Assembly: GCF_003096015.2 (NCBI RefSeq)
Contig: NZ_CP029185.2
Span: 62,001-126,000 of the forward strand
Source of the DNA: Limnobaculum parvum
GTDB lineage: Bacteria; Pseudomonadota; Gammaproteobacteria; Enterobacterales; Enterobacteriaceae
DNA length: 64,000 nt
Direction of reading: 5' to 3'
Shown: piece by piece, positions 51,601 through 58,000 of the stretch
Layout of the letters: every line of letters starts with the position of its first letter
Position numbering within the stretch: position 1 is the first letter of the stretch
The notes under the pieces: model-generated
Database searches by the model: none
What the model was told of the DNA's origin: nothing
The model's input: only the letters and a program-made list of their open reading frames with translations
Program-made: the position numbers and the translations under genes

Positions 51601-53013
51601 ACGAACACCATTGAGAACGTTAATCTGGGTTGGGCCAACATCAAGGCGGGTGCGGCTAACGAAGCACTGGTTCTGACGGCTGAGGCGGGTACTAACACCT
51701 CTAATACCCTGAGTAGTGGCATTGTGGGTACGGGCTATAACGATACCTTTATGGCCACTCAGGGTACTAAGAAGTATGAAGGCGGTGGTGGTACCACCAC
51801 GATGTCCGACTATAAGACTTGGACCAATACTGGTGGTGTGGACATCGTTGACTTCAAACTGGCGGGTAATACTGCACTGACCATTGATATGTCGAAAGCC
51901 GGAGCGCAGGTCACCGGTTGGAACACCGTAACCTTGAGCAATATCGAAGGGATTTCTGGTGCTGCGGGTAATGACATCTTTACCGACAACAGTGGTGATA
52001 ACGTGTTTGAAGGCCGTGGGGGTAACGATACTTTCCATCTGATCAACGGTGGTCGCGATACCCTGATGTACAAAGTATTGCCTGACCTGAATGGTGATGG
52101 TCGTGGCGGAAACGGCAGCGATACCGTGAAAGGCTTTACTCTAGGGGCCTGGGAAGCAACGCCAGATGCAGACTGTATCAACGTTAAAGATATGCTAGTT
52201 GGATACAGCTACGGTGGCGGTGCCAGTTGGATCAACGGGGTGGCGACGATGGCTGCCGGTGAAACTATCGGCAATTACCTGAAGGTCACTGCTAGCGGGG
52301 ATAACACCCAAGTGTATATCGACCGTGATGGTACCGGTGGTGCTTACGGCTCTGAGCTGCTATTAACGCTGGAAGGTGTGAAGACCGATCTCGTTACGCT
52401 AATGGCTAACCATCAGGTTGAACTGGGTAGTAAGGCCTCCGTATCGTCAGGATTGAAGTCACTGCTGTCTATCAGCCAAATGTATACCTCTGGTGATGAC
52501 ATGATGTTTGGCACTGATAAGGCAGACATCTTGATGGGTGGTTTGGGTAACGATACTTTTGTTGGCGTCGGTAGTGGTGATAACATTATGGGCGGAGCGG
52601 GTAACGACGTTATCAAATTGGCCTCAACAGATTTCGACTTTATTTCTGGTGATGAGGGCATCGACACCCTGATTCTGGAGACCAAAGGTGAACTGTTAGA
52701 CCTGAGCATGTTGAAAGACAAGTTGCACTCAGTGGAGATTTTCGACATGGGTGATGGCCAAAACACCATGAAAGTCTCTCTGGATGATGTTCTGCGCTTG
52801 GGTTCAGAAGAGCTGGCAATCAACAGCGGTGATAAAGCGATTATCGTCAATGGTGAAGAGGGCAGCACACTGAAGTTAGAGAGTGGCGATGGTCAGTGGG
52901 CTATATCACAAAGCCATTACCAACATGCGGGTAATACTTATAATGTTTGGACTCTTGGTGCTTCAGGTATCGAAGTACTGGTTGAGAACACCGTTAATCC
53001 AATCATTATGTAA
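39637..53013 (+). CDS. Giant Bap/LapF-like Ig-repeat adhesin 2 (4458 aa)
   Basis: It has the same plan as adhesin 1. A BapA-prefix-like N-terminus (VNSGSSTSQVISLNAGKPIKI...NGDDLYVVLEGD) is followed by a hydrophobic stretch (LALWPWFLGVAALGALAAVAF) and about 30 Ig-like domains to about residue 3350. A linker domain (LDTTPIISGRIPYSL...) and six DxxxDGxxD motifs (about 3525-3880, for example DFNRDGYMD and DWNGDGKMD) come next. RTX-like segments lie near 4030 and 4290, and the shared C-terminal signal ends VLVENTVNPIIM. A few cysteines occur (PGCKYLL, three copies of EANCTVTVYN, DADCINV), unlike adhesin 1. It is probably exported by either neighbouring T1SS and tethered at the cell surface by its N-terminus. 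Confidence 0.95.
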   Translation: MNNNVSLLVNSGSSTSQVISLNAGKPIKIKIQPGCKYLLKNKNDNYAPENVTLQRNGDDLYVVLEGDSAPAIVIQDYYVSGNNEPLLGMAEDGQLYAYVVTDGSSLGEGYQFENGAFSAVALGGMPLGDGAYLFNDTDHDFDLLALWPWFLGVAALGALAAVAFNNDDDNSSPPAPQPASVPTLSGAMDATGDITGPIVYGSSTDEKNPTIYGTGDAGNTITIYDNGNAIGNTVVAANGQWSFKPAVALSEGDHKITITQTNPSGLTSAPSDDFSFTVDTSAPSKPLFGEIIDDVGAIQGPIANGDVTDDARPEMRGTGEPGDTITIYINGKESGKTIIDAQGKWSFTPATDLADGDYQITITESDKAGNISPTSSTFDFTVDTTSPVMPTIDAAIDDVGTIQGRLNNGGMTDDSTPTLIGRAEINSIVKVYDGSTLLGSAVANGITGEWSFTPAKPISEGKHSFHITSTDKAGNTSQPSADFTLTTDYTPPDRSKLAITGVDDQEGATTGNVINNGMTDDTRPTISGTGTAGDTIVVYVKDATGNHEIGSTLVDADGKWSLQPMSPLLPGNNQFTAVESDPVGNATTPSDPYSINLDIVKPIEPVIVNILDDVGPIKGPLQKGSITDDNQPTITGTAEAGHTVRVYDGVSLVGSAVANSKGVWTLTPTTALADGKHSITATATNPDGRTGKPTGIFDFEVDTKLPDAIESLVVSDNVGEQQGPLSNGDTTDDSTPTFSGKAGAETTVTIYDNGNKIGEAKVDSEGDWVFVPSSALPDGKHEFTATVTDKAGNTNAEGTGLSVIIDTSKVLISISALIDNVGDITGSIKPNSTTDDTRPEIIGQGKVGSLVKIYDGKTLLGQTTVKADGTWSFTPENDLKEGKHSITATATDLSGNVSSPTAVFEFIVDISAPSIPTIESAKDDVGSIQGQLSSGGITDDSTPTLTGKAEKSSIVTVYDGIILLGSVVADGVNGEWSFTPATPISEGEHKFRVTATDAAGNISKPSADFLLTTDYTSPDGAKLAITGVDDKVGEITGNITSGGSTDDSRPTISGTGTAGDTIVVYAKDAEGNHEIGSTTVNANGKWSLQPVSPLLPGNNEFTAIEMDPVGNSTDPSAPYSIKLDVSKPLDPTIVNVLDDVGPITEPLQKGDVTDDNKPTIVGTAQAGHTVRVYDGVTLLGSVVSDSKGVWTFTPVTELVDGKHTITATATSAIGQTSKPTGDFDFEVDTKAPSAVENLVIKDNVGDYTGVLVNGDTTDDNTPTFEGKAEAGSVVTVYDKGSAIGSTKADMDGKWSFTPSESLTDGDYTFSTKVTDKAGNTGVASPEVNITIDTSDVLVSITRLVDNVGSITGNITPAGVTDDVRPEIIGTGKSGSIINLYDNGGTLLGSTTAKSDGSWSFTPSSDLSQGAHSITATATDKAGNTSKPSSAFTFSVDIVAPEIPTIESAQDDVGSMQGQLTSGSMTDDPTPTLSGKAENGSIVKVYDGSILLGSTVADDTTGEWHFTPVTPIIEGAHKFHATATDAAGNTSKPSADFSLITDYTVPDVSKLTITDVDDQAGLKTGTVKPGETTDDTRPTISGTGTKGDTIIVFTTDSSGKHEIGSAIVDASGKWNLKPTSPLLPGKNDFTAMEVDPVGNQAGPSAEYSISVSITPPEPPVITRVEDNVGNADNAIVAIQKGAVTNDNTPTLVGTAVANGIVTIYNNDVAIGSVKVGADSQWTFTPSPALKDGTYAIRADASDPIGQLSVKTGIFDFTVDTTPPGKAENLVVTDNEGSVTGALTSGDTTDDSTPTFSGKAEANCTVTVYNGSTVVGVTTADSNGNWQLTPSVALKDGDYIFTTKVTDPAGNTGAATDDFKLTIDTSKVTVKITHLVDDVAAITGDITPNGVTNDARPEIIGEGKLGSIIKVYDNESTLLGSTTVKADGTWSFTPATALSENSHSITATATDKAGNTSAPTSPFVFSVDTLKPEKPTIESAKDDVGDMQGTLVNNGWTDDPTPTLSGKAEKGSIVKVYDGDGLLGSVIANSDTGTWSFTPVSGLAEGEHTFTVTATDKAGNVSDASNNFVLNMDFTIPDISKLKITDVDDQVGLKTGTVLAGETTDDTRPTISGTGTKGDVIIVSTKDSSGKHVIGSTTVGDDGKWSLKPVSPLLPGKNDFSAMEIDPVGNKAGPSAEYSISVSITQPEPPVITRVEDNVGNADNAVVAIQKGAVTNDNTPTLVGTAVANGIVTIYNNDVAIGSVKVGADSQWTFTPSPALKDGTYAIRADASDPIGQLSVKTGIFDFTVDTTPPGKAENLVVTDNEGSVTGALTSGDTTDDSTPTFSGKAEANCTVTVYNGSTVVGVTTADSNGNWQLTPSVALKDGDYTFTTKVTDPAGNTGAATDDFKLTIDTSKVTVKITHLVDDVAAITGDITPNGVTNDARPEIIGEGKVGSIIKVYDNESTLLGSTSVKADGTWSFTPSTDLSENSHSITATATDKAGNTSAATTPFVFSVDTIKPEKPTIESAKDDVGDMQGTLVNNGWTDDPTPTLSGKAEKGSIVKVYDGDGLLGSVVANISTGTWSFTPESGLAEGAHTFTVTATDKAGNVSDASNNFVLNMDFTIPDISKLKITDVDDQVGLKTGTVLAGETTDDTRPTISGTGTKGDVIIVSSKDSSGKNVIGSTTVGDDGKWSLKPVSPLLPGKNDLSAMEIDPVGNKAGPSAEYSISVSITPPEPPVITRVEDNVGNADNAVVAIQKGAVTNDNTPTLVGSAVANGIVTIYNNGVAIGSVKVGADSQWTFTPSPALKDGLYTIQADAINTVGQSSVKTGIFDFTVDTTPPGKAENLVVTDNEGSSTGALTSGDTTDDSTPTFSGKAEANCTVTVYNGSTVVGVTTVDSNGNWQLTPSVALKDGDYTFTTKVTDPAGNTGAATDDFKLTIDTSKVTVKITHLVDDVAAITGDIAQNGVTNDARPEIIGEGKLDSIIKVYDNESTLLGSTTVKADGTWSFTPSTDLSENSHSITATATDKTGNTSAATTPFVFLVDTIKPEKPTIESAKDDVGDIQDTLANNGWTDDPTPTLNGKAEKGSIVKVYDGDGLLGSVIANSDTGAWSFTPESGLDEGAHTFTVTAMDKAGNTSDASTSFILNLDFTIPDISKLKITGVTDNVGKSTGEIADGGATDDNIPTIHGTATAGDTIIVYVENSKDGSNKKELGRTTVDSSGNWKLDPATALADGGYKFTAVEMDLAGNKTPPTTGYIITIDTYIPVAKSEILTVTDNVGPTQGDFNSGAYIDDSTPVLNGKIIGVLGAKDRVAIFEDGIEIGTVTVTGQTWKFEISTASLSGGREHIYTSAVVSAANIEGDMSDEFKLTSVVEINAQTTLDTTPIISGRIPYSLDDSMYLTVTVNGKTYSSLTGVVVVDTVNSTWYVQLPAGDALAVGTYEVAAKINSTTKTGTWDMTANELIIAPTPAVIIDVDGVDGNNKGTTVTMNNQGGWQLFTNQAVLDSSATSNSTIGEFKMTVLTPNTGGAGYGAGDMNMVQNATFVDFNRDGYMDILGIDSRYSNGQQMFINNADGTYTAKQMADTYKAGDDLANTYSWYGGVVAIDLMGDGYVDLLVGDQTPNDANAEGGYNSQIVFNNGGVFIKDDWYTDSRANGGKNTGNATFDQELSGVDLDNNGTIDVVFHATSGSNKLGAADGNGATNGSSNRLVVAKNDGNGKLSTSQMISDVFRYQGDPNVANEPSMTWADFNGDGYMDLFLGSVNGNSTTEKNSTIYFNDGLGNLMSSNSTGIGTSTGTYKFNDTVLGGASLTMDWNGDGKMDIVEAPQIGSSGGTINMYTNTTTGGTVGFSTSYLQSNSTFGASASTGKVFTGSISGSGTVSGNPVTGMISIDLDYDGAKDLLIFTSNGKSTYVHNQNVIADGTSLHLRIVDAQGLTVFYGNTVQLIDSKGKVVATQMINPQAGGQGNESTSIVDFYGLNPTETYSVVMLRNVAGVSQDIGGVASVGTNTIENVNLGWANIKAGAANEALVLTAEAGTNTSNTLSSGIVGTGYNDTFMATQGTKKYEGGGGTTTMSDYKTWTNTGGVDIVDFKLAGNTALTIDMSKAGAQVTGWNTVTLSNIEGISGAAGNDIFTDNSGDNVFEGRGGNDTFHLINGGRDTLMYKVLPDLNGDGRGGNGSDTVKGFTLGAWEATPDADCINVKDMLVGYSYGGGASWINGVATMAAGETIGNYLKVTASGDNTQVYIDRDGTGGAYGSELLLTLEGVKTDLVTLMANHQVELGSKASVSSGLKSLLSISQMYTSGDDMMFGTDKADILMGGLGNDTFVGVGSGDNIMGGAGNDVIKLASTDFDFISGDEGIDTLILETKGELLDLSMLKDKLHSVEIFDMGDGQNTMKVSLDDVLRLGSEELAINSGDKAIIVNGEEGSTLKLESGDGQWAISQSHYQHAGNTYNVWTLGASGIEVLVENTVNPIIM
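41143..49071 (+). repeat. Five-domain super-repeats in adhesin 2
   Basis: The same five-domain order as in adhesin 1 recurs with reference codons at 41143, 42721, 44302, 45892, 47482 and 49072. The intervals are 1578, 1581, 1590, 1590 and 1590 bp. The last three units, with the domain RVEDNVGNADNA starting at 44623, 46213 and 47803, are nearly identical in DNA and must have been copied recently. Confidence 0.9.
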
Positions 53014-53020
53014 CTAAGTA

Positions 53021-53055
53021 AAAGCAACCGCCGTAAGGCGGTTGCTTTAGTTTTA
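53021..53055 (+). terminator. Rho-independent terminator of adhesin 2
   Basis: AAAGCAACCGCC, loop GTAA, GGCGGTTGCTTT forms a perfect 12-bp stem followed by AGTTTTAT. It starts eight bases after the stop codon. Confidence 0.85.
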
Positions 53056-53501
53056 TAAAAATTTATTCAGCGGCCATCCATTGAGTGATACCGCGCCTCA
53101 TTAAGTGCTGTTGGTACAACGAGTACAGTAATGTATAGAAGAGCAGAGAGCTCAGGATGTCTCTGCTGAGTTACTGTTTCTCCATCGTTAGGATTGCAGT
53201 AACCACTAGTAGCGCCCGTGATTTAAAATAATAGGGTATCACTGGCGTAGCTATGAAAATCGTTGAGTAAGTGCGTTGACTTAGTTGATGTCAGTTAAGG
53301 GGAGGGAGAACTCCTTACTGGTTGTGAATCACGCAGGATTGGTAAAAGTTAGCCTGTTTTATTCAGGTTGTTTTTACTGTTTAGAGCGAGGAAATAGTGC
53401 TGGTAGGGCATTTGTTTGTCGCTATCAAAATGCTTAGTTAAGCATTACGTCTTTAGTGGAATGCCTATTTCCCCACATGGAATATAAGGAATTGTTTTAG
53501 A
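53056..53501. other. Gene-free stretch before the mini-substrate
   Basis: This gap lies between the adhesin 2 terminator and the start at 53502. No coding frame, repeat or RNA gene is recognisable. A promoter for the mini-substrate is expected here because a strong terminator precedes it. The ribosome site is TAAGGA, eleven bases before the ATG, and differs from the leader of the big adhesins. Confidence 0.45.
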
Positions 53502-54704
53502 ATGAATATTAATTTTATTGATAACAGCTATGATTCTACCCCTGCTTTTTCTGGTGAGGGTGTACCAGGCAGCATGATTACGCTATTTGATAATGGTAGA
53601 ATGATCGGTGAAACTCTGGTGGGTGAAGATGGATTGTGGAACCTGTCTGCCAATGCTCTGCCAGAAGGTATACACAATCTTTCTATTCATGGAATGGATA
53701 GTTTTGGTAACAATAACTTTATGTTTGGATCAACAGTTATTGAAGTAGGCACAACTTCACAGCCTCAGCCTGAAGTACAGCCGCAACCGCAACCTCAACC
53801 GCACCCACAGCCACAACCGGAGCCAAGCCGCGCTTTGGTAACGCCAATCATTACTGGCGTGTATGACCATATGGGTGCTGATGTGGGTAACGTTGCCTCT
53901 GGCGCTAGTACTGATGATGCTCGCCCGGTTATTAGCGGTACAGGTACTGCGGGTGACGTGGTTATTGTGTACACCAACGATAGCAATGGTAAGCACGAAA
54001 TTGGTCAGGCAGTCGTTGATGCCGAAGGTAACTGGAACGTGCGTCCTTATGGGTTTGCAGCGCTGGAAGTGGGTGAAAACCAACTGACTGTTGTCGCGGT
54101 AGATCCTGCCGTAGGCGTGCTGAGCGAAGCCAGTGCACCGTATACCTTGGTTCTTGAAGCGTTTAATCCAGCACCGGTACATGGTGAAGTGATGCAGGGT
54201 ACTGCTGGTGATGACCTTTTTGCCCATGTGGGTGAAGGGGATCAGGTACTGGCTGGTGCGGGTAATGATGTGATCAATCTGCAGTCATTGGACTTTGCTC
54301 TGGTAGACGGTGGTGAAGGTACTGATACTGTGGCTCTGTCAACTCAGTATGCCAACTTATACCTGAGCGCAGTACAGGAAAAATTAACATCAGTAGAAAT
54401 CTTCGATCTGGGTGCTGGTCATAACACCATTACCGTATCTATGCATGATGTTCTGCGTATGGGTTCTGAAGAGCTGTCAGTTCACGGTGATAAGAAGGCG
54501 CTGGTTATCAATGGCGAAGACGGTTCTACCGTAGCGATCGAAAATGTTCGCGAACAGTGGCAACAGTCCGGTGGTCAGGACAGTCAGTGGACAGTGTCAC
54601 AACATGATTATCAGTATGCGGGTAATACCTATAACGTCTGGACTATTGGCAACTCAAGCGTTGAATTACTGGTCGAGAATACGGTTAACACCATCATTAT
54701 GTAA
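53502..54704 (+). CDS. Mini T1SS substrate: two Ig-like domains plus the shared C-terminal signal
   Basis: A 400-residue protein with no BapA-prefix and no hydrophobic segment. It begins inside what would be the first strand of an Ig-like domain (STPAFSGEGVPGSMITLFDNG...), then has a Pro/Gln linker (alternating QP, about residues 85-106) and one complete Ig-like domain (ITGVYDHMGADVGNV...). An RTX-like segment follows (GTAGDDLFAHVGEGD...AGAGNDVINL), then the C-terminal export signal shared with the giants (SVEIFDLGAGHNTITVSMHD...NTYNVWTIG...VENTVNTIIM). With the signal but without the retention module it should be exported and released. It could be a soluble partner, a competitor for the exporter, or a shrunken relic of a giant gene; the intact frame and its own terminator argue against simple decay. 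Confidence 0.88.
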   Translation: MNINFIDNSYDSTPAFSGEGVPGSMITLFDNGRMIGETLVGEDGLWNLSANALPEGIHNLSIHGMDSFGNNNFMFGSTVIEVGTTSQPQPEVQPQPQPQPHPQPQPEPSRALVTPIITGVYDHMGADVGNVASGASTDDARPVISGTGTAGDVVIVYTNDSNGKHEIGQAVVDAEGNWNVRPYGFAALEVGENQLTVVAVDPAVGVLSEASAPYTLVLEAFNPAPVHGEVMQGTAGDDLFAHVGEGDQVLAGAGNDVINLQSLDFALVDGGEGTDTVALSTQYANLYLSAVQEKLTSVEIFDLGAGHNTITVSMHDVLRMGSEELSVHGDKKALVINGEDGSTVAIENVREQWQQSGGQDSQWTVSQHDYQYAGNTYNVWTIGNSSVELLVENTVNTIIM

Positions 54705-54712
54705 TTAAACAG

Positions 54713-54741
54713 AAAACAGCCACCGTTAGGTGGCTGTTTTT
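54713..54741 (+). terminator. Rho-independent terminator of the mini-substrate
   Basis: AAAACAGCCACC, loop GTTA, GGTGGCTGTTTT and another T. A perfect 12-bp stem with a T-tract. Confidence 0.85.
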
Positions 54742-55031
54742 ACATCTAAATTGTACTGCAATAAAAAATAAGGAGGAAAATACAGGTCATCTACTCAGGC
54801 ATAAAGGAAGAGCAGCAGGATGATAAAGGGTGGCTTAACGGAAGAAAACCCACTTACGATCTTTGCGCTAATCTCTGAGCAGATGCATTAAGTTGAATAA
54901 CGAATGGTAAGGATTACTTTGTTAGATATATCAGCTAATAACAATAAAAGGGAAGTCCAGTTTCAGAACATGAAATTGAGTAGCGTTCTGTTAAGAGCGA
55001 AGTTCTCAACTGGCGATAAAAAATGAGTAAT
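54742..55031. other. Gene-free stretch before adhesin 3
   Basis: No gene is supported. It is moderately A+T-rich and much shorter than the leaders of adhesins 1 and 2. A 23-codon frame at 54820 lacks a ribosome site. A promoter is expected here because a strong terminator lies upstream. Confidence 0.4.
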
Positions 55032-55052
55032 GGATAAGGAGTCTATTCTCGT
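55032..55052 (+). promoter_or_regulatory. Conserved ribosome-binding leader of adhesin 3
   Basis: GGATAAGGAG, then TCTATTCTCGT, then ATG at 55053. It differs from the adhesin 2 leader by one extra T in the spacer. Confidence 0.75.
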
Positions 55053-58000
55053 ATGAGTAAAAATATTAGTTTACTGGTTAATTCTGGGGGTTCTAGCTCT
55101 CAGGTTATAACTCTTGATTCAAACAACCCCGCTAAGATTAAAATCCAAGATGGGCACAAGTACATCTTAAAAAATCAAGATAACAACCATTCCCCTGAGC
55201 ATGTGACGTTAAAACGACATGGTAACGATTTGCACGTTATTTTAGAAGACGATACAAATCCTGCCATTGTTATTGATGATTACTATGTTTCGGGTAATCA
55301 GCAACCATTACTGGGCATCGCTGAAGATGGGCAGCTATATTCTTACATTACTACTGATGCCTTGAGTGACGGTTATGCATTGGCTAACGAAGGCTCTACT
55401 TCGGCAGCGTTGGGTGGCTCTTCACTGGGTGATAGTAGCTACTTGTTTGATAGCGTCGAATATAGCGATGGCCTAATGTCGTCATGGCCATGGTTTTTAG
55501 GTGCGGCGGTGATTGGTGGAATGGGCTATGCCATTTACGATAATAATGAAGATAATGAGGATGATGATAGTTCCTTTTCTTCATCACCATTGCAGCTAGC
55601 CATTCAGCCTGAATCTCAACCGGTTCCGCAATCAGAACAGGTCTCTCAAACAGGATCTGAACCAGTCTCTCAATCAGAACCTGAGCCGGTACCTTTGCCG
55701 ACCCCAACAGAAGTTACCGATGCTGCTAATGACACTACTGCTCCAGCTCAGCCAGTAGCCAGTAGTCTTGTGGTTGATAGCCAGTCAGGTTCTATTCTGA
55801 CAGGAACAAAGCTTGCCAGTAGTTTGCCGACGTTCTCTGGAGAAGGTGAGCCGGGTAGTGTTATTACCTTTATGGATGACACTACGGTAAGTCAACAAAT
55901 CGTTATGAGTAAAAGCGGCAAGCATTTACTTATGGCCGATAATGCTACAGCGATGTCCGACGGTAGTCATGTCATTGGACAAGTCGTGGTCGGAGCAGAC
56001 GGTAAGTGGAGTTTCACGCCGGATCAACCTTTAGCCGAAGGCCAGCATCATATCACTATGGTTGCTGTTGATAAGCTTGGTAATCAAAGTGCTGTAGCAG
56101 AGTTGATGGTGTTTGAAGTGGATATCACAGCACCAGAAACGCCAATAATTAATGCCGTACTGGGTTCTGTTAGCGACTTGAACAGTGAGATCTTGCTGGG
56201 CGGTAATACTAATGATGCCAAACCGACACTCAACGGTCAGAGTGAGCCAGGAAGCACCGTTACTATCACCGATCATGGTGAAGTTATAGGTCGCGTGATT
56301 GCGGATCAATCCGGTCACTGGACATTTACACCTGAAGTGGCATTGAGCGAAGGCGAGCATAGTATTTGCGTTGCCGCAGTAGATGAGGCCGGTAACGGCA
56401 GTCAACTGTCTAATATTTTTGTGTTTAAGGTAGATACCATCGCACCTGAACAGCCGACTATTAGCGGTATCACTGACAGTCAAAATCCATCTTTTCTGGG
56501 TGAAGGTGAACCGAATAGCACGGTAACTATTTTTGATAATGGTGTGCTGATTGGTCAGGTACCTGTTAGTGATGAAGGTCATTGGGTATTCACACCGAGT
56601 GAATCTTTGGGTAACGGTGCTCATAGTATTACGGTGAGTGTAACTGACTTTGCTGGTAATGTGAGTGAGTTGTCAAATTCATTTATGTTCACTATTGATA
56701 TAGCTGGTGAGCCAGTAACACCAGACGAGCCGATTTTACTTGTACCCGCTATTGAATCCGTTGTTGCGGACTTCCGTGGCGAACTGAATAACGGTACGGC
56801 GGTTAATAACCCTACACCAACGCTGAAAGGCGCGGCAGAGCAGGGCAGTGTGGTGACCATTTTCGATAATGGCATCCTGTTAGGCTCAACGGTAGCGGAC
56901 AGCGACGGTAAGTGGAGCTTTACCCCGGCAGCAGAGTTGCCAGCCGGTGAGCACGTCTTTACGGCGGCAGGCAATGCTGGCATTCCGTCAACCGCGTTTA
57001 CGGTTATCGTGGATCCTGAGCTGCATATCCATCCACCAATGCCGGAAGAGCCGGTTGTACCCGCTATTGAATCCGTTGTTGCGGACTTCCGTGGCGAGCT
57101 GAATAACGGTACGGCGGTTAATAACCCTACACCAACGCTGAAGGGCGCGGCAGAGCAGGGCAGTGTGGTGACCATTTTCGATAATGGCATCCTGTTGGGT
57201 TCAACGGTAGCGGACAGCGACGGTAAGTGGAGCTTTACCCCGGCAGCAGAGTTGCCAGCCGGTGAACACGTCTTTACGGCGGCAGGCAATGTTGGCATTC
57301 CATCAACCGCGTTTACGGTTATCGTGGATCCTGAGCTGCATATCCATCCACCAATGCCGGAAGAGCCGGTTGTACCAACCATTGAATCCGTATCAGATGA
57401 TGTGGGTTCAGTGCAGGGTATCCTGAGCAATGGCAGCCTCACTGATGACTCCACTCCAACGCTGACCGGTAAATCCGATTCAGGCAGTGTGGTGAGAGTG
57501 TATGGAAATGACGTATTACTGGGTTCAGTAGTCACTGACAGTAGTGGTCATTGGAGCTTTACGCCAACGTCAGCGCTGCAAGATGGTCAATATGCATTCA
57601 CCATTAAGGCAACGGATATTGCTGGTAACGTCAATGAGTCACTAGAAGCATTCAATATCACTATTGATACTATGCCTATTATCTTAGTATCGATTAATCA
57701 ACTGATTGATAACGTTGGCTATATCATGGGTGCCATCGTGCCATACGGTGTAACGGATGATGCTCGTCCGGAAATCGTTGGTACGGCTAAAGCCGGTAGT
57801 ACGGTTAAGGTTTACGATGGTGCTGTATTGCTGGGTTCAACCATCGCGGGTTCTGATGGTCAGTGGGATTTCAGACCGGTCATGGAGTTAGCCGATGGTA
57901 CGCACCGCATTACTGCAATAGCGACCGATTCAAACGGCAATATCAGTCAACCAACCTCAGAGTATGAGTTTACTGTTGATACTGTTCCTCCATCTGCACC

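Noticed and set aside
54820..54891. A 23-codon frame before adhesin 3
   Set aside because: Too short and without a convincing ribosome site or conservation evidence.
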